A stretch of 64,000 bases of DNA, taken from Nipponacmea schrenckii. Its lineage: Eukaryota > Mollusca > Gastropoda > Lottiidae. Below the pieces are notes generated by a model. That model saw only the letters and a list, made by a program, of their open reading frames with translations. It was not told the DNA's origin and did no database searches. Made by a program: the position numbers and the translations under genes. This document shows, piece after piece, positions 62,001 to 64,000 of this stretch; positions within the stretch are counted from its first letter, which is position 1, and each line of letters begins with the position of its first letter. The stretch spans positions 12,110,338-12,174,337 of the forward strand of contig CM060199.1 of the NCBI GenBank assembly GCA_030562195.1. Direction: 5' to 3'.

Positions 62001-64000
62001 AAATATTTATCTCAGCCTCCCATGAAAGAGTTCTCCTTATGATTTGGTTTCTCCTATTTGGGGGCACACACATATTTTTATATTTGTTTGAAATGAACAA
62101 CTGAAATTCTTTGCATGATCCACTAAACTTTATTTCAGAGATATTTTCATCACAATAAGGTCAGAATGCATGATCAGGATATAAAATATATTATTGACTG
62201 AACATTATATAATGTTTTTCAGATGAAAGGGGGTGGGGAAGGGACAGAGGGACACATAAAATATTCTGGGTTTAGGCCAGTTTCAAAGAATTTTTTCTCA
62301 TAAACGATTTCAGAGAATAATGTAATATTGGGGTAAAATTTATGTTATATTTTGACAAGAGTAAGGTGTTGAGGAAATCTTGCTGAACAGGCAGAAATAG
62401 TCGAAAATTCAATTTTACAATAGTCTAGTAGAGATACTTGTCTATATCTGACTTGATAAACAATTTATTTACAGTCAATAATATTTTCGGGTGAAATAAG
62501 TAATAGTTGAAACTTAGTAAGACCTCATTGGTATTTATTACACTTGGACCACTTTTTGTTTGAATTGTCCAGGGATGTGAATAAATAGCTTTACTCAACT
62601 AGACACATCTGTATAATGAAATCAATCTGTGTTGACATCAACCAAGATTTTGATCCCTACATTATGCATTATCTCTTTCATTAATGCTTTTATTCTTGTA
62701 GGATCAGCATACTATACTCAGATCCTGGGCCGTTAAAGATTTCGCTCCACAATGTCGCCAATATTTACAATTATTTAAAGCTGAAAATAAAATGCATGTG
62801 AAATTTGCAGAGCATGTCGTCTGCGAAGATGAATTTAAATATGCATTGCTAGCCAATAATTGTTTATATCCTGGATTATCTACCCTTGTTACGCTACTGT
62901 TGCATACATCCAGGGGCAGGTAACTATAGTTAGTCAATGATATTTATGCACACCTAGTGAAATTCCTTATTGAAAAATGTTCATAGAGGGACTTAGGTTG
63001 ATATTGCCACTGAAAGATTAGGAAGGGGTTTTCAACAACTAGCAGTAACTGGGAAAGCTTAATCAATTGGGTTGAGGAAAAATTTCATCAGTTGGCATCT
63101 GCTGCACATGATTTAGCAAAAATTAATGTCATTGAATATTAGCAGGCAGATTGGTATTTACTTTAATGTTCATAGTTGTGCATAATTGTCTTTGATTGGC
63201 TGTTCATTTATATTAGATGAAAGCTAATTGCAATGTTTTACATTAAGCTCTTCTAGTTTTATGAAATAAATTTACAAGACATGATTTTTTATTCTACCTT
63301 GGATTTTTAACCTCTAATTTTAATAGCAATCTTATTCACGCCCAACAAAAACTTTAATAATGTGACAAATCTGAAGAAATGTTTTTCATTTTATAGAGAA
63401 GGAGAGGTAGCCAATGAACCATGGCAACAGATTTACGGTCGACATTCCGGAATGGAAGTTTATCATATCCAACTAAATAAAAGTTCTTTCTTTCGAAAAT
63501 TTGAAGGAAAGAAATTTACAGAGGCCTCTGTAGCTGCACATCAAAGGTAATAATTACTCCACTCATTGCTGTTTTCATTGGCTCAATGAGTTTGCTAGAT
63601 CTATTCAGTTAAGAACAATAAATGTGCTAAAGAATGTTCAATTGTAATGACATTGATGATGATATTGAAAAGAGTAGGCTATGGTGCTGTTATTCTGTTG
63701 ATAGAAAATAAGAATCACATTGATTTGATAAGAAAATTTACTGTTCAATTAAACCTGTTGTTTCTACTTTATATATTTACTTATGACAGTTTCATCATCC
63801 TACTAACTCTTTTCTCCAGATATGGTGTAAGCCTAGTAGCTGTACTAGATGTCAATCGTTCAGAACCAAGACTGCAACTCAATCCTGGTTCTGATCATAT
63901 CCTGAAGGGCTCTGACTTCTGTTTTTATCTTGGTATGACAAGAGAGGAATACTCCAAAATAAACGCATGTGCTGAAACAGAGGCTGTTGATTCTGCTAGA
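38085..64000 (+). CDS. KCNT: Slo2-type sodium-activated potassium channel (KCNT/Slack family), 3' part beyond window
   Basis: Fourteen in-phase exons: 38085-38188, 49685-49767, 51174-51270, 56051-56128, 56598-56706, 56855-56929, 57507-57593, 57796-57899, 58118-58304, 61138-61302, 61527-61727, 62702-62919, 63397-63546, 63820-64000+. They give 613 residues, about half of the usual ~1,150. An acidic N-terminus precedes S1 (exon 3), S2 ([14 protein letters not shown]), S3, S4 ([13 protein letters not shown], few charges), S5 and a pore with filter TVGYGD (277-282; 58209-58226). RCK1 follows, with [50 protein letters not shown] and [12 protein letters not shown], as in Slack and Slick. Slo2 channels are tetrameric K+ channels gated by cytosolic Na+/Cl- via RCK domains. 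A TGA directly upstream in frame (38079-38081) fixes ATG 38085. RCK2 and the C-terminus lie outside. Confidence 0.95.
38930..39440 (+). repeat. Degenerate tandem repeat (TAGAGTTGTTA...TTGTAAACTA)
   Basis: A loose array of about 30-45-bp units combining 'aaactaaatagagttgtta' and 'catgttgt'. Copies are highly diverged with variable spacing. Intronic. Confidence 0.55.
40739..41028. mobile_element. MITE with GTTTCCACTT termini
   Basis: Left end ctgcgtttccacttaaaatt; right end aagtggaaacacgg, its reverse complement at the outer 14 bp. The interior contains further inverted copies of 'aaagccggcttt', 'aagctagcttt' and 'tgccgaac/gttcggca'. About 290 bp, no coding content. Confidence 0.6.
45534..45580 (+). 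CDS. Candidate alternative first coding exon of the Slo2 gene
   Basis: ATG 45534 opens 15 codons ([15 protein letters not shown]) and ends ct before a strong donor GTAAGTG at 45581. The phase (2) is exactly that needed to join exon 2 at 49685, giving [16 protein letters not shown] followed by SAPVKHF. Vertebrate KCNT1 uses alternative N-termini (Slack-A and Slack-B) made by alternative promoters, so a second start is plausible. Sequence evidence alone cannot show it is transcribed. Confidence 0.35.
51867..52625 (+). mobile_element. Pearl/Helentron-like element, copy 10 (distinct subfamily)
   Basis: ttttatacgcccacacataa, gtatgggcgtacgcctgtca with GTCCGTCGGTCCGT; monomers built on 'gtgctcactctacaggctac' and 'ttttttcactccattaccc'. 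3' end ctggtgcgcatattcgcttg, cgaggcttgccgcaagcc, which again forms a short palindrome. In intron 3 of the Slo2 gene. Confidence 0.5.
53843..53950 (+). repeat. Three tandem ~38-bp units
   Basis: Units of the form 'acaggataat..ctaaggtgagc', 'agctggtttttggta' occur three times in succession with about 85% identity. Intronic; no coding potential. Confidence 0.6.
58930..60545 (+). repeat. 46-bp minisatellite, about 35 units, in Slo2 intron 9
   Basis: The unit is gatatagaaatgatttgtta, gtcaatctgaatatgttttg, tggttc. The first units (58930-59060) and last units (60340-60545) are the most diverged; the centre is over 95% identical. Variants (caatctgaatatg versus caatcagaatgtg, tttgtggttc versus tttgtagttc) alternate in blocks, and a longer stretch at 59630-59720 repeats the arrangement at 58990-59060. 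It separates the pore/S6 exon from the first RCK1 exon. Confidence 0.9.

Noticed and set aside
62704..62937. Minus-strand 77-codon frame
   Set aside because: Antisense to the conserved RCK1 exon 12 of the Slo2 gene.

Overview
This is AT-rich animal nuclear DNA with large spliced genes and a heavy, layered load of transposable elements. Three genes were resolved exon by exon with GT-AG junctions and matching phases: GPATCH11, ABCD4 and a Slo2 (KCNT-type) potassium channel. The repeats point to a mollusc, probably a gastropod such as a limpet. At least ten copies or relics resemble the molluscan pearl/Helentron-associated elements, with an ATACGCCCACA hairpin, a (CCGT)n microsatellite, ~145-165 bp core monomers and a 3' end of type GTGGGCGTATATTACC followed by CTTGCCTGGCAAG. 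The clade call is inference.

Layout. 1-8600 holds no clear host gene. It carries a decayed hAT transposase with its terminal repeat (1-635), a decayed MULE-type transposase (2761-3228), a foldback palindrome (3525-3967), two pearl-like arrays (3968-5648, 7482-8600) and two degenerate coding-like fragments (5745-5945, 6728-7136). A small two-transmembrane-protein gene (+) lies at about 9332-14204; its long intron is filled by a pearl-like element that itself took two later insertions. GPATCH11 (-, 15811-18038) is tail to tail with that gene and head to head with ABCD4 (+, 18622-31815) across a 583-bp spacer that is probably a bidirectional promoter. Intron 1 of ABCD4 contains an almost complete 2.6-kb transposon (19539-22174) with tandem-repeat-filled inverted repeats, a 6-bp target duplication and a broken integrase-like DDE gene. 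Other ABCD4 introns hold a Harbinger-like MITE, a ~25-bp minisatellite and pearl-like pieces. 31816-38084 is intergenic and repeat-rich. The Slo2 gene (+) runs from 38085 past the window end: first exon, an 11.5-kb intron with a candidate alternative first exon (45534-45580), exons for S1-S6 and the pore, and most of RCK1. A 46-bp minisatellite of about 35 units fills most of the intron after the pore exon.

The host genes are unrelated in function: a splicing/kinetochore-associated G-patch protein, the lysosomal cobalamin exporter ABCD4 and a Na+-activated K+ channel. Only the GPATCH11/ABCD4 head-to-head pair suggests shared regulation. No tRNA, rRNA or CRISPR was seen.
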